DNA of 64,000 bases from the NCBI RefSeq assembly GCF_003347595.2, contig NZ_QCZK02000038.1:104354-168353 (forward strand), in the 5' to 3' direction. A program made the position numbers and the translations under genes. Position 1 is the stretch's first letter. The number at the start of each line of letters is the position of its first letter. A model generated the notes under the pieces. It made no database searches. It was not told where the DNA came from and saw nothing but the letters and a program-made list of their open reading frames with translations. This DNA comes from Botryobacter ruber. Lineage in GTDB: Bacteria > Bacteroidota > Bacteroidia > Cytophagales > Hymenobacteraceae. Positions 51,834-62,203 of this stretch are shown piece by piece.

Positions 51834-52982
51834 ATGTTCAAAGTTGCAATAGTTTCAACCCATCCTATACAATATAACTCACCTTTATTTAGAGAATTAG
51901 CTAAAGTAGAAAATATTATTGTAAAGGTATTTTTTACTTGGGAGCAGAGCCAGGAAAAAGTTTTTGACCCTAAGTTTAAAAGAGAAATTAAATGGGATAT
52001 TCCTTTATTAGATGGTTTTGAAGTTGTTTTTTTAAAAAACACAGCGAAAGACCCAGGCTCTCATCATTTTTTTGGTATACAAAATCCAGATGCAGTTCAT
52101 GAAATAGATCGCTTTTGTCCGGATGCACTTTTGGTTTATGGTTGGAGCTTTATCAGCCATTTAAATATCTTGAGGCATTTTAAAAATAAAATTCCGATTT
52201 TTTTCCGTGGAGATTCAAACCTTTTAGATGAAGTCCCTGGGCCTAAACAAATCTTAAGACGTTTACTATTAAAAAAAATATATAAATATGTAGACTACGC
52301 ATTTTTTGTTGGTGAGAATAATAAAAATTATTATTTAAAACATGGATTAAAAGAAAACCAACTTTTCTGGGTACCTCATACAGTAGATAATAAAAGGTTT
52401 GCGGAATCTTCAGTTGACACTGTTCTAGCACGAAAAAATTTAGGCTTACCACTTGAAGGTATAAATATATTGTTTACCGGAAAGTTTGAAAGAAAAAAAA
52501 ATCCGTTGCTTTTACTACGGGCTTTTAATAGAATCCAAAGAAAGGATATAAATTTAATTTTTGTTGGCAATGGAGAACTTGAGGAAGAGTTGAAGCAAGG
52601 CGCAGAAAGTATGGAAAATATTTGTTTTCTTCCTTTTCAAAATCAATCCCATATGCCATTAGTATATAGCAGCGCTGATATAGTTGTTTTACCATCATCT
52701 TACAATGAAACCTGGGGGCTTATAATAAATGAAGCTATGGCATGTGGCAAGGCCGTAGTTGTAAGTAATAAAGTAGGTTGTGGAGTCGATTTAGTTAGAT
52801 CAGGTGAAAATGGATATATTTTTCAGCAGAATGATGCCGAAGATTTGGCAGAAAAAATAGTAAAGTGTATCAACAGCAATAACTTTGAAAAATTTGGTGC
52901 GGCATCAGAGGCGATAATTAACAAATGGTCAATAGATGTTGCTGTAGATCTCATGGTTAAGGCTTTTACTAAAGGAAGATGA
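51834..52982 (+). CDS. Glycosyltransferase, GT4 type
   Basis: 382 aa GT-B enzyme: IVSTHPIQYNSPLFRELAK at the start and, in the C-terminal domain, FTGKFERKKNPLLLLRAF and YNETWGLIINEAMACGKAVVVSNKVGC with the E-x7-E motif. Its stop overlaps the start of the next gene (ATGA, 52979-52982). Confidence 0.9.
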   Translation: MFKVAIVSTHPIQYNSPLFRELAKVENIIVKVFFTWEQSQEKVFDPKFKREIKWDIPLLDGFEVVFLKNTAKDPGSHHFFGIQNPDAVHEIDRFCPDALLVYGWSFISHLNILRHFKNKIPIFFRGDSNLLDEVPGPKQILRRLLLKKIYKYVDYAFFVGENNKNYYLKHGLKENQLFWVPHTVDNKRFAESSVDTVLARKNLGLPLEGINILFTGKFERKKNPLLLLRAFNRIQRKDINLIFVGNGELEEELKQGAESMENICFLPFQNQSHMPLVYSSADIVVLPSSYNETWGLIINEAMACGKAVVVSNKVGCGVDLVRSGENGYIFQQNDAEDLAEKIVKCINSNNFEKFGAASEAIINKWSIDVAVDLMVKAFTKGR

Positions 52983-54007
52983 AAATTTTAATTGTTGGAT
53001 CTGATTATACCTGGTCAATAGAGAAGTTCTTTTTAAAATACCTTGGTGAAAAAGCAGCCTGTGAAGTTAGTTTATTTCCAGCCCAAAATATTCTTTATAG
53101 TTATTTAGCAAAAGGCGCTTTTAATAAAATAAAGCATAGAATAAAGTTTTCATCTATATACTCGAAGATAAATGAACAACTTGTAGAAAAGATTAAAGAG
53201 ACAAAGCCGGATGTGATGTGGGTATTTAAGGGTATGGAAGTTACTCCTGAAACATTAATGTTTGCTAAAGCTCAGGGTATTAAATTAGTTAATTATAATC
53301 CAGATAATCCATTTATTTTTACTGGAAGAGGAAGCGGCAATAAAAATGTTACTGATTCTATTGCCATTTTTGATCAGTACCTGACTTACAGTATGGATAT
53401 TATGGAGGAGTTGAAAACTATTAAGGTTAATAGCAGACTATTACCCTTCGCTTATGAAATTCCTGTCCATATTTCCTTTGAAAAATTATCTGAAATTGAA
53501 GAAGACAACAGAGTATGCTTTATAGGTAATCCGGATAATGACCGGGCAAAGATAATTCAAGCTTTACTGAAAGCTGGCATAGAAGTAGTTATTTATGGAA
53601 ACGATTGGCATAAATTTACTTCGCATCCAAATGCTGTTCTAAATCAACCAGTTTATGGGGATGATCTCTGGTATACGTTAAGGAAATATCGGGTACAGTT
53701 AAATATGCTTAGAAAACATAACCTGACTTCCCATAACATGCGTTCCTTTGAAATCCCTGGTGTAGGTGGTATACAACTTGCACCATATACAAAAGAGCAT
53801 GCCGTTTTTTTTAACACTGACGAAAATATTTTCTTGTATAACAACACAGAAGAGGCAGTACAAAAAATTAAAACATTATTAAATCTGACTAAACCGGAAG
53901 CAGATAAAATAAGACATAGTGCCTATAATAGCTGTGTAGAGCAAGGGTATACCTATAAAGGACGTGCCAGTGAGGTTCATAATATTTTTCAGGAACTATT
54001 GTCGTGA
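52979..54007 (+). CDS. CgeB-like glycosyltransferase
   Basis: 342 aa. ILIVGSDYTWSIEKFFLKYL at the start and, near the end, RSFEIPGVGGIQLAPYTKEH followed by FLYNNTEEAVQKIKTLL resemble the CgeB/Glyco_trans_1_2 family. It overlaps both neighbours by 4 bp, so the three genes form a translationally coupled block. Confidence 0.8.
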   Translation: MKILIVGSDYTWSIEKFFLKYLGEKAACEVSLFPAQNILYSYLAKGAFNKIKHRIKFSSIYSKINEQLVEKIKETKPDVMWVFKGMEVTPETLMFAKAQGIKLVNYNPDNPFIFTGRGSGNKNVTDSIAIFDQYLTYSMDIMEELKTIKVNSRLLPFAYEIPVHISFEKLSEIEEDNRVCFIGNPDNDRAKIIQALLKAGIEVVIYGNDWHKFTSHPNAVLNQPVYGDDLWYTLRKYRVQLNMLRKHNLTSHNMRSFEIPGVGGIQLAPYTKEHAVFFNTDENIFLYNNTEEAVQKIKTLLNLTKPEADKIRHSAYNSCVEQGYTYKGRASEVHNIFQELLS

Positions 54008-55107
54008 AATTAGCTATCATCCATTTTCTGCCTCTGGAAAAGTATCCTCCTGCCATGAACTTTCTGGAATTCTTAGATGAGCAGAACATTCAGGCAAATG
54101 TTTGGTCTACTAAGTTAGATGCTGCTTATAATGAATTTTCTACCAGCAACGTTACAATTCACAGGTTGTCCGGTGTTCAGAATAACGAACGCAAAATAAT
54201 ACGACTTCTGAAATACCTGAACTTTAATTTATACGTTCTGTTTAGTTTAATTCGGTACAGGCCTGATAAAATCTTATATTTCGAAACTCTTTCAGGTCTG
54301 CCTGCTCTCCTGCTGAAGAAAATCTTCCCTGAACGAGTAAAGCTTTTTGTTCATTACCATGAATACACTTCTCCGGAAGAGTACAGAAATGGTATGTTCT
54401 TAAATCGTTTCATCCATTCTATTGAAAAGAAGTTATATAATCTCTTTGATTGGATCTCACATACGAATGAAGTGAGAGCCAGTTTGTTTAAACGTGATGT
54501 CGGTTTGAATGATTTGGATGTAAAGATTGTTCCTAATTACCCACCACTGAAGTGGAAACTACAGAGTAAAAGAAATAAATCGAATCAGGGTGCACCACTT
54601 AAAATGGTATATGTGGGAGCATTATGTACAGATACCATGTATGTACGTGAAATATGCGAGTGGGTAGTTGCGCAGAATGGTGCTGTACATCTTGATTTCT
54701 GGAGCCATAATATCAGTAACAGCGCGGATGTATATTTTAAAGAGGTTTCCTCATCCTGGATTAGTTTGAAAGGTGGCGTTGATTATTACAGTTTACCCAA
54801 AGTACTTGCCGAGTATGATATGGGTTTAATTTTGTATATGGGGCACATCCCTAACTATGTGCATAATGCACCCAACAAGTTATTTGAATACCTGGTGTGT
54901 GGATTGGATGTTCTTTTTCCGGAGGAACTAAAGGGAACTTATCCCTATATTTGCGAGGCTTTTGCCCCACGGGTGATAAAGGTAAACTTTAATAAATTAG
55001 AAGATCTTGATTATAGAACTTTATTAGCCGTTTCCCCGGTTAACAGGAGAGAGATAAATTTCTTTGCTGAAGAAGTGTATAGTACCGTCGTCAGAAGCTT
55101 AGAATAA
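54004..55107 (+). CDS. Glycosyltransferase-like protein (GT-B)
   Basis: 367 aa from a GTG at 54004 that overlaps the previous stop (GTGA). The N-terminal domain opens with IIHFLPLEKYPPAMNFLEFL. The C-terminal part has MVYVGALCTDTMYVREICEW and, near 290, MGHIPNYVHNAPNKLFEYLVCG, which is close to the donor-binding region of GT4-like enzymes. No E-x7-E motif in its usual form. Family assignment is tentative. Confidence 0.7.
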   Translation: MKLAIIHFLPLEKYPPAMNFLEFLDEQNIQANVWSTKLDAAYNEFSTSNVTIHRLSGVQNNERKIIRLLKYLNFNLYVLFSLIRYRPDKILYFETLSGLPALLLKKIFPERVKLFVHYHEYTSPEEYRNGMFLNRFIHSIEKKLYNLFDWISHTNEVRASLFKRDVGLNDLDVKIVPNYPPLKWKLQSKRNKSNQGAPLKMVYVGALCTDTMYVREICEWVVAQNGAVHLDFWSHNISNSADVYFKEVSSSWISLKGGVDYYSLPKVLAEYDMGLILYMGHIPNYVHNAPNKLFEYLVCGLDVLFPEELKGTYPYICEAFAPRVIKVNFNKLEDLDYRTLLAVSPVNRREINFFAEEVYSTVVRSLE

Positions 55108-55125
55108 AGCATCGCATAGAGATAA

Positions 55126-56469
55126 ATGAAGCCAAGTATCATATTTGCATATATAATTCTGTTTTTCCTTTTAAGTTTCATCTGGGGCTATGAAGATGCA
55201 GGTATTTTTTGTTTGCTGTTGACTGGCTTTACTGTATTTAATTTTATAAAAGAAATAGGAGAAAAAGTTGCGATAAGATCTCTTATTCTTATGATAGCAA
55301 CATTACAATGGATATTGGGACCCTATCTCAGTTATAATTTTTTGCACCCTTTCGACTATTATTACATGCCTGTACCGCAGGCAGAATATTTTGCGCTTGC
55401 TATACCCGGTGTACTTTTTTTTGCAGCAGGTCTTTATGCCATGCAGGACAAGTATGAAAGTGGTAGTCAGATTCTGTCAAATTTAAGACTTTACTTTGAA
55501 GGAAAACATTCCATCGGACTATACCTGATTGCAGCCGGCTTCTTTTTCTCTTATGCCGGAAAGTTTATGCCGGCCTCTCTGGCATTCTTTGTTTACCTGC
55601 TGGCTAACTTGAAATACATAGGTGCTTTTTATGTATTGTTATCAAACCGAAAAGATAAATACATCTATATCGGTTTAGTACTGTTCTTTTTAGTTGTAGA
55701 TGCTTTCGCAATGGCTTTGTTCCATGATTTATTATTATGGATGGCTTTCTTGTTTCTGCTGTTTTCGTTAAGTTATAAATTAAGTTTTATAAAAAAAATC
55801 TCCGTATTGGGCGCAGGGTTTTTAGTAGCTTTTACCTTACAGGCAGTAAAAGGGGATTATAGAGGGGCTGTCTGGGGAGGGCAGATATCAGAAGAACTGA
55901 CTAAAACGGATGTGTTGGAATCATCTCTTGAGACTATGCTTGCGGGAGAAGGGCTCTTCTCCGAAAAGAATAATAAAAATTTTATTTACAGGATAAACCA
56001 AGGCTGGATTGTAGGCCATATTATGGTTAATACCCCTCAAAATGAACCTTACGCTGAAGGTGAAACCATAAAAGAGGGTATCAAAGCAACCCTGTTGCCA
56101 AGGTTTCTAGCTCCTGATAAAGTTTTATCAGGAGGCAAGGATCTTTTTGAAAAGTATTCCGGATTGGAACTAATAGAGGGTACCAGTATGGACCTTAGCC
56201 CATTAGGTGAAGCTTATGCAAATTTTGCAACCTCAGGCGGGGCAATCTTTATGTTTTTTCTAGGGCTTTTATATGCTGCAGTACTTTCTCATATCTCAAA
56301 ATTATCACTAACGACCCCCTCGTTAGTGCTTTGGATTCCGCTACTTTTCCAACAAGCTATAAAAGCAGAAAGTGACATAACTACCGGCATCAATCACATT
56401 TTCAAAGCTGCGATAGTTATTTTTTTGGTGTACTGGATTGCTAAGCATTTTTTCAGAACTAAATTATAA
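55126..56469 (+). CDS. Wzy-like oligosaccharide polymerase
   Basis: 447 aa, strongly hydrophobic with about 11 transmembrane helices. A large non-membrane loop between the later helices (about 245-350) carries NNKNFIYRINQGWIVGHIM and LSGGKDLFEKYSGLELIEGT, consistent with the periplasmic loop of O-antigen polymerases. Sequence motifs in Wzy proteins are weak, so the call rests on topology, loop and context. Confidence 0.75.
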   Translation: MKPSIIFAYIILFFLLSFIWGYEDAGIFCLLLTGFTVFNFIKEIGEKVAIRSLILMIATLQWILGPYLSYNFLHPFDYYYMPVPQAEYFALAIPGVLFFAAGLYAMQDKYESGSQILSNLRLYFEGKHSIGLYLIAAGFFFSYAGKFMPASLAFFVYLLANLKYIGAFYVLLSNRKDKYIYIGLVLFFLVVDAFAMALFHDLLLWMAFLFLLFSLSYKLSFIKKISVLGAGFLVAFTLQAVKGDYRGAVWGGQISEELTKTDVLESSLETMLAGEGLFSEKNNKNFIYRINQGWIVGHIMVNTPQNEPYAEGETIKEGIKATLLPRFLAPDKVLSGGKDLFEKYSGLELIEGTSMDLSPLGEAYANFATSGGAIFMFFLGLLYAAVLSHISKLSLTTPSLVLWIPLLFQQAIKAESDITTGINHIFKAAIVIFLVYWIAKHFFRTKL

Positions 56470-56472
56470 GAA

Positions 56473-57585
56473 TTGAAAATTGTATTAACTTACCTTACTG
56501 CTTTTAAAGGCCATGGCGGCATAGAAAAGTTTAACAAAGCCTTTATTAAAAGTATTACTAAGCTTGTTCCGTTTAAAGATATTGCTGTAACGGCAGCTTA
56601 TGATGCTATATCTGAATTTGATGATAAGTATTATGAGAGTGGCAGTTCTATAAAGGGTTATAGCGGAAGCAAAGTATCTTACCTATTATCAACCCTGCGT
56701 CTTGCTGTGTCTGCCAATGTGCTGATCATCGGGCATATTAACCTGGCTATTGTTGGTGTTATTGCTAAATGGTTTAACCCTAACTTAAAAATAATTCTTA
56801 TTGCCCACGGTATTGACGTTTGGTATGAGCTCAGCTGGCTGAAAAAAAAGGTATTAACTGAGGCTAATCTTGTTTTAGCCGTTAGTAGTTTTACCCGGCA
56901 AAAGCTTATAGCTAAGCATGGGATTCCGGCTACCAAAATCAAAGTTTTTTCAAATACGCTGGATCCCTATCTACATTTCCCTGCCAGTTTTCAAAAACCA
57001 GGCTATCTTTTAGAGCGCTACCAGCTTACGGACCAGCAGCCTGTTATCCTATCGCTTTGCCGTTTATCTGCTAAAGAGGGCTATAAAGGCTATGATACGA
57101 TTATCGAAGCGCTGCCCCTGGTTGTGCAGGAATATCCTGATCTTAAATATGTGATTGTAGGGAAATACGATAACGAAGAATTTAATCGTGTAAACGCCCT
57201 GGCTGCTAAACTTGGTGTAGCCGGTAACGTGATACTGACAGGTTTTGTGCCCGATGAAGAATTGACCGATCATTATCTCATAGGCGATCTGTTCGTAATG
57301 CCTAGCCGGGAGGAAGGGTTTGGCATTGTGTATATTGAAGCCATGGCAAGTGGCCTGCCGGTAATTGCCGGTAACATCGATGGCAGTGTAGATGCATTGG
57401 ATCATGGTAAATTAGGTACTCTTGTTGATCCGACAAATACCAGTGAAGTTGCCGGTGCAATAAAGAAACAACTGGAAATTAAGTTTACTTTTGATCAGAA
57501 AAAAGATCTGCAGCGCAGGGTGATAGATAAATTTGGCTTTGATAAGTTTACTGCCAGGCTAAATACAGTTTTAGAAGAAATATAA
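56473..57585 (+). CDS. Glycosyltransferase, GT4 type
   Basis: 370 aa starting at TTG 56473, 3 bp after the previous stop; the TTG is immediately followed by the conserved KIVLTYLTAFKGHGGIEKFN. The C-terminal domain has VILSLCRLSAKEGYKGYDTI and REEGFGIVYIEAMASGLPVIAG with the E-x7-E motif. Good family match. Confidence 0.92.
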   Translation: MKIVLTYLTAFKGHGGIEKFNKAFIKSITKLVPFKDIAVTAAYDAISEFDDKYYESGSSIKGYSGSKVSYLLSTLRLAVSANVLIIGHINLAIVGVIAKWFNPNLKIILIAHGIDVWYELSWLKKKVLTEANLVLAVSSFTRQKLIAKHGIPATKIKVFSNTLDPYLHFPASFQKPGYLLERYQLTDQQPVILSLCRLSAKEGYKGYDTIIEALPLVVQEYPDLKYVIVGKYDNEEFNRVNALAAKLGVAGNVILTGFVPDEELTDHYLIGDLFVMPSREEGFGIVYIEAMASGLPVIAGNIDGSVDALDHGKLGTLVDPTNTSEVAGAIKKQLEIKFTFDQKKDLQRRVIDKFGFDKFTARLNTVLEEI

Positions 57586-57593
57586 AAAAAGAT

Positions 57594-59465
57594 ATGTGCG
57601 GTATTAACGGCATAATTGGCTCTGGATCCATTTCCGGTTTACAGCAGGTGATGGCGAAAATGAATAAAGCTATTGCCCACCGGGGGCCGGATGACAGTGG
57701 TATTTTTGAAGAGCATGGCATTGCGCTTGGTCAGAACAGGCTTTCTATCATTGATCTATCTGCTGCCGGTCATCAGCCCATGATCAGTGCAGACGGAAAT
57801 GAAGTGCTGGTTTTTAATGGCGAGATCTATAATTACCGCGAACTTCGGTCAGAACTGTATGCTTACCCTTTTGCAACGCAAACTGATTCAGAAGTTATAC
57901 TGGCTGCTTTTAAACAGTGGGGGGGCGGTTGTGTGCACCGGTTAAAAGGCATGTTTGCCTTTGCCATCTGGGATAAGCAGAAGCAGGAATTATTTGTAGC
58001 ACGCGACCGGCTGGGAATAAAACCGCTTTATTACCACCGATCTGCAGATACTCTTATTTTTTCTTCAGAGATAAGATCTTTGCTTAAAAGCGGGCTGGTT
58101 CAAAAAAAGATCAATAAAATAGCGCTTTCCGATTACCTGCGCTACCAGACAGTACATGCTCCTGCAACTATGGTAGAGGGCGTATCCATGTTGCTGCCGG
58201 GCCATACCATGACCATTAAAGCCGGAAAGGTCGCTATCCAGCGTTACTGGTCTCCGGAAGAGAATGCTTCTGCCGAAGCTCAGGATAAAGATTACGGGCA
58301 GATAAAAAAGGATGTAAAGGAGCTGCTTGCAAAGGCCGTGGAAAGAAGGCTGGTAGCTGATGTTCCTTTCGGCGCTTTTCTTTCCGGCGGGATCGATTCC
58401 AGCGTTGTAGTTGGCTTGATGAGTGAAGTGGCTGTCAAGCAGGTGAAAACATTTGCTGTTACATTTGAAGAAGAAGCTTTCAGCGAAGCGAAATATGCAG
58501 CAGCTATAGCGCGCAAGTTCAATACGGACCATACTGAGATCAAACTCCGGTCAGATGATTTCCTGGAGCTTATTCCTTCTGCTCTGAAGGCGATGGACCA
58601 TCCGAGCGGCGATGGCCCTAACACCTATGTTGTTTCTAAAGTAACAAAAGAAGCAGGCATCACGATGGCTTTATCGGGTCTGGGAGGTGACGAGGTATTC
58701 GGCGGGTATGATGTTTTCAGGAGATTAACAACTTTAAAACAGTATGCTTGGCTGAACCTGATGCCAAAGCCGCTGAAACGTGTAGCAGGAAAATCACTGG
58801 TGAAGTTACGACCTGGGGTGGCTTCATCAAAAATGCAGCAGTTACTTAATGCGGCGTCTTGGAATTTGGAACATACATACCCCATTACACGCCAGATACT
58901 ATCAGACAGTTTGATAAAAGAGCTTTTAGATAATGACCAGGCACCGCAAGATGCGGTTCAGCAGATTGTGCACGAAAGCCAGGAGCGGCAGGGGAGGAGT
59001 TTGCCTTTCCTAAGCCAGATTTCAGTGGCAGAGATGCAGACTTATATGCAAAACACATTGCTCCGTGACACGGACCAGATGAGTATGGCTCATGCCCTGG
59101 AAGTGCGGGTGCCTTTTCTGGATCATGACCTGGTGGAGTATGTGTTCGGGGTGCCGGACCAGTATAAATACCCTTCTACTCCCAAAAAACTCCTGGTAGA
59201 TGCTGTTAGCGATTTATTGCCTTCAGAGATCGTTAACAGGCCTAAAATGGGCTTTACGCTGCCCTGGAAAGAATGGCTGCGGACAGATTTGCGGGGGTTC
59301 TGTGAACAAAAAATTAATAACCTAGCCAGACGCGGTATTTTATCGGCTGTTGAGGTACACAAGCTGTGGCAGTCTTTCCTGCAACTGGACCCATCCGTTA
59401 CCTGGTCGAGAGTATGGTATCTGATTGTGCTGGAAAACTGGTTGGAGGAAAATGGAATCGAATAA
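57594..59465 (+). CDS. Asparagine synthase-like amidotransferase (AsnB type)
   Basis: 623 aa. Cys2 (MCGINGIIG) is the glutaminase nucleophile of the class II amidotransferase domain (1-200). The synthetase domain has the PP-motif SGGIDSS (264-270). Such proteins in polysaccharide clusters are thought to amidate sugar carboxylates (for example WbpS in Pseudomonas O-antigen synthesis) rather than make asparagine. The UDP-sugar dehydrogenase gene further on would supply the uronic acid. Ordinary asparagine synthesis cannot be excluded. It is noticeably less AT-rich than the genes before it. Confidence 0.88.
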   Translation: MCGINGIIGSGSISGLQQVMAKMNKAIAHRGPDDSGIFEEHGIALGQNRLSIIDLSAAGHQPMISADGNEVLVFNGEIYNYRELRSELYAYPFATQTDSEVILAAFKQWGGGCVHRLKGMFAFAIWDKQKQELFVARDRLGIKPLYYHRSADTLIFSSEIRSLLKSGLVQKKINKIALSDYLRYQTVHAPATMVEGVSMLLPGHTMTIKAGKVAIQRYWSPEENASAEAQDKDYGQIKKDVKELLAKAVERRLVADVPFGAFLSGGIDSSVVVGLMSEVAVKQVKTFAVTFEEEAFSEAKYAAAIARKFNTDHTEIKLRSDDFLELIPSALKAMDHPSGDGPNTYVVSKVTKEAGITMALSGLGGDEVFGGYDVFRRLTTLKQYAWLNLMPKPLKRVAGKSLVKLRPGVASSKMQQLLNAASWNLEHTYPITRQILSDSLIKELLDNDQAPQDAVQQIVHESQERQGRSLPFLSQISVAEMQTYMQNTLLRDTDQMSMAHALEVRVPFLDHDLVEYVFGVPDQYKYPSTPKKLLVDAVSDLLPSEIVNRPKMGFTLPWKEWLRTDLRGFCEQKINNLARRGILSAVEVHKLWQSFLQLDPSVTWSRVWYLIVLENWLEENGIE

Positions 59466-60606
59466 GAAGCGAATATTGATAACTATAGACTGGTTTTTGC
59501 CCGGCTATAAAGCAGGAGGCCCGATCCGGTCCTGTGCCAATCTTGTGGCGCATCTGCAGGAGGAGTATGATTTTTTTATTCTTACCCGCAATACGGATTA
59601 TAACTCAAAAGAACCTTACCCTGGAGTAAAACCTGATACCTGGCAGCGGCTGTTCAATGTTAATATTTATTATTTTTCATCAGCATATTTATCCTATAAA
59701 TCTCTGAAGAAAGTGATAACAGATGTCAGACCGGATGTCATTTACATTAATGGCATCTTTTCACGCTATTTCTCCATCTACCCTCTTATCATCAGTAGGT
59801 CGCTTTATACTGAACGTGTACTTGTGGCAGGCAGAGGCATGTTCGCGCCTGGTGCACGGGAAGTGAAAGGAGGGAAAAAGAATCTCTTTTTCAAGATTGC
59901 CCGGTTTGTTGGATTGTACCGGAACATTAATTTTCATGCCACCAATGAGATGGAGGCTGGTTATATTAAAGAGGTGCTGGGTATGTCAACACCTGTACTT
60001 GTGGCGTCAAATCTTGCGGCAAAGCCAGGAGATAAAGAAAGTGCAGATGGGGTTCGAAAGCTTCCGAATCAGCTTCGGCTGGTAAGTTTCGCTCGTATTT
60101 CACCCGAGAAGAATACGCTATATGCGCTGCAGCTACTGGCAAGTTACCAATACGATGGTGAAATTGTTTACGACCTGTTCGGGCAGCTGAATGACTCCGG
60201 TTACTGGGCGGCCTGCCAGGAAATCATAAAAAGTTTACCTGCGCATATAGAAGTATCTTATAGAGGGAGTATTGAGAACACCCTTATTCCCGCCACCTTG
60301 CAACAATACCATGCCCTCTTCCTGCCTACAAAAGGAGAGAATTTCGGGCACGCTATATTGGAAAGCCTGGTAGAAGGCGTACCGGTTATCATCAGCGATA
60401 AAACTCCCTGGAGGAACCTGGTAGAGAGTAATGTTGGTTTCGACCTGCCACTTGAACAGCCGGAGCAGTTCAGAAACGCCCTAAGTGCTATGCTTGCGAT
60501 GGAGCAGGAGGCCTATGAACAAATGAAGCAGGACTGTAAAGAGTTTGCATTAGCTGTATTAAAGGATGAGGAGGTATTAGAGGCAAACAGGAGCTTGTTC
60601 GCCTGA
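59452..60606 (+). CDS. Glycosyltransferase, GT4 type
   Basis: 384 aa from the ATG at 59452, overlapping the end of the AsnB gene by 14 bp. An earlier GTG (59425) is in frame but would lengthen the overlap. The RILITIDWFLPGYKAGGPIRSC N-terminus and LPTKGENFGHAILESLVEGVPVIISD (E-x7-E) in the C-terminal domain identify GT4. The last gene before a 250-bp gap. Confidence 0.9.
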   Translation: MESNKKRILITIDWFLPGYKAGGPIRSCANLVAHLQEEYDFFILTRNTDYNSKEPYPGVKPDTWQRLFNVNIYYFSSAYLSYKSLKKVITDVRPDVIYINGIFSRYFSIYPLIISRSLYTERVLVAGRGMFAPGAREVKGGKKNLFFKIARFVGLYRNINFHATNEMEAGYIKEVLGMSTPVLVASNLAAKPGDKESADGVRKLPNQLRLVSFARISPEKNTLYALQLLASYQYDGEIVYDLFGQLNDSGYWAACQEIIKSLPAHIEVSYRGSIENTLIPATLQQYHALFLPTKGENFGHAILESLVEGVPVIISDKTPWRNLVESNVGFDLPLEQPEQFRNALSAMLAMEQEAYEQMKQDCKEFALAVLKDEEVLEANRSLFA

Positions 60607-60855
60607 TAACGGTAGTGTGGTCAGATCCTGATTCAATGCCACCAATATAGGAAAGCAATTGGCTCGGGCATCTGACTACCTGAACATGAGGAGCTGAGAT
60701 AATGGTGGATGGTGCAGTTAGAAAATACGTCATGCTTTAGGCAGCCATGATATTAATATGATGTCTGTGCAGCAATTTCTATTGTTTAATAGGAATTGGT
60801 TGAAAAGCATTAGTTTTGTACCTGATTATATCTTATAAAAAATCAAACTTATAAA
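60607..60855. promoter_or_regulatory. Gap with possible promoter for the dehydrogenase gene
   Basis: The segment 60690-60722 is a possible but poor match to the dispersed repeat (GGTGGATGGTGCAG). TAGTTTTG at 60811-60818 matches the -7 consensus TAnnTTTG, 38 bp before the ATG at 60856, so a second transcription start is likely here. Confidence 0.45.
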
Positions 60856-62178
60856 ATGAGTAGCAACGGTAATAATATTTTAGTAGAGAACGCAAGAATA
60901 GCCGTTATCGGATTAGGTTATGTAGGTCTGCCGCTGGCAATAGAATTGGGCAAGAAATACGATGTACTTGGTTTCGATATCAACGAGGATCGTGTAAACG
61001 AGCTAAGCGAAGGACAGGACCGTACACTTGAAGCTAATATTGATGACCTGCAAAAGGTAATTGCTTCAAAGAAAGAAGGAAGAGAAAATAACGTCGGCCT
61101 ATACTTCTCGGCAGATAAAGAAGAGTTACGTCGATACAACACCTTCATTGTAACCGTTCCTACTCCCATAGATCATTTCAAAGCACCTGATCTTAGACCA
61201 TTGCTCATGGCATCTGAAATGCTTGGCTCTATCCTGAAGCGCGGTGACCTGGTGATCTACGAATCTACGGTTTATCCAGGGTGTACGGAGGAAGATTGCG
61301 TGCCGGTATTGGAAAAGGCTTCCGGCCTGAAGTTCAATAAAGACTTTTTCTGCGGATACTCTCCGGAGCGCATCAATCCGGGCGATAAAATCAATACTTT
61401 AACAAAGATCAAAAAAGTAACCAGCGGCTCTACGCCGGAAATGGCTTCCCGCGTAGATGATCTGTACCGCTCCATTATAGAGGCAGGCACGCATAAAGCT
61501 GCCAGTATTAAAGTAGCTGAAGCATCGAAGGCAATAGAGAATGCCCAGCGCGACGTCAATATTTCTTTTGTGAATGAGCTGGCGCTGATTTTCGACAGGA
61601 TCGGGATTGATACGCACGATGTAATAGAGGCTGCTGGTACTAAATGGAACTTCCTCAAATACAAGCCAGGCCTAGTAGGGGGGCATTGCATTGGTGTCGA
61701 TCCGTATTACCTGGCGCACAAAGCTGAGTCGCTGGGGTACCACCCGCAGGTTATCCTGTCGGGGCGGCGGGTGAACGACAATATGGGGCAGTTTGTAGCC
61801 AATAAAGTCGTGAAGCTGATGATCAATAAAGAGCATAAGATCAAGGGTGCCAAAACTTTGATTATGGGTTTCACCTTTAAAGAAAACTGCCCGGATGTAC
61901 GTAATACCCGCGTTGTGGATATTTATCATGAATTGATACAGTTCGGTATGGATGTGGACGTATATGATCCTTGGGCAGACGCTGATGAGGTGATGCATGA
62001 ATATGGTATCCGTGTTGAAAAAGAGGTGGATGACTCGGTGATGTATGATGCCATAATTGTAGCTGTGGCCCACAATGAATTCCTCAGTTTTGACTTTAGA
62101 AAGTTTAAGCGAAACAATGCTGTAATATTCGATACCAAGGCTTGCCTGGACCGTGACCTGGTAGATGCCCGTTTATAA
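60856..62178 (+). CDS. UDP-sugar dehydrogenase (TviB/WbpO type)
   Basis: 440 aa, three-domain UDP-glucose/GDP-mannose dehydrogenase. NAD-binding motif [19 protein letters not shown] (G-x-G-x2-G), catalytic Cys278 in [14 protein letters not shown], and C-terminal [19 protein letters not shown]. The [19 protein letters not shown] segment resembles the TviB group, which oxidises UDP-HexNAc to the uronic acid. A UDP-hexose substrate is also possible. Provides uronic acid donors for the polymer. Confidence 0.92.
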   Translation: MSSNGNNILVENARIAVIGLGYVGLPLAIELGKKYDVLGFDINEDRVNELSEGQDRTLEANIDDLQKVIASKKEGRENNVGLYFSADKEELRRYNTFIVTVPTPIDHFKAPDLRPLLMASEMLGSILKRGDLVIYESTVYPGCTEEDCVPVLEKASGLKFNKDFFCGYSPERINPGDKINTLTKIKKVTSGSTPEMASRVDDLYRSIIEAGTHKAASIKVAEASKAIENAQRDVNISFVNELALIFDRIGIDTHDVIEAAGTKWNFLKYKPGLVGGHCIGVDPYYLAHKAESLGYHPQVILSGRRVNDNMGQFVANKVVKLMINKEHKIKGAKTLIMGFTFKENCPDVRNTRVVDIYHELIQFGMDVDVYDPWADADEVMHEYGIRVEKEVDDSVMYDAIIVAVAHNEFLSFDFRKFKRNNAVIFDTKACLDRDLVDARL

Positions 62179-62203
62179 TCGGAAGCAGTTCTTAATTTAT
62201 TGT

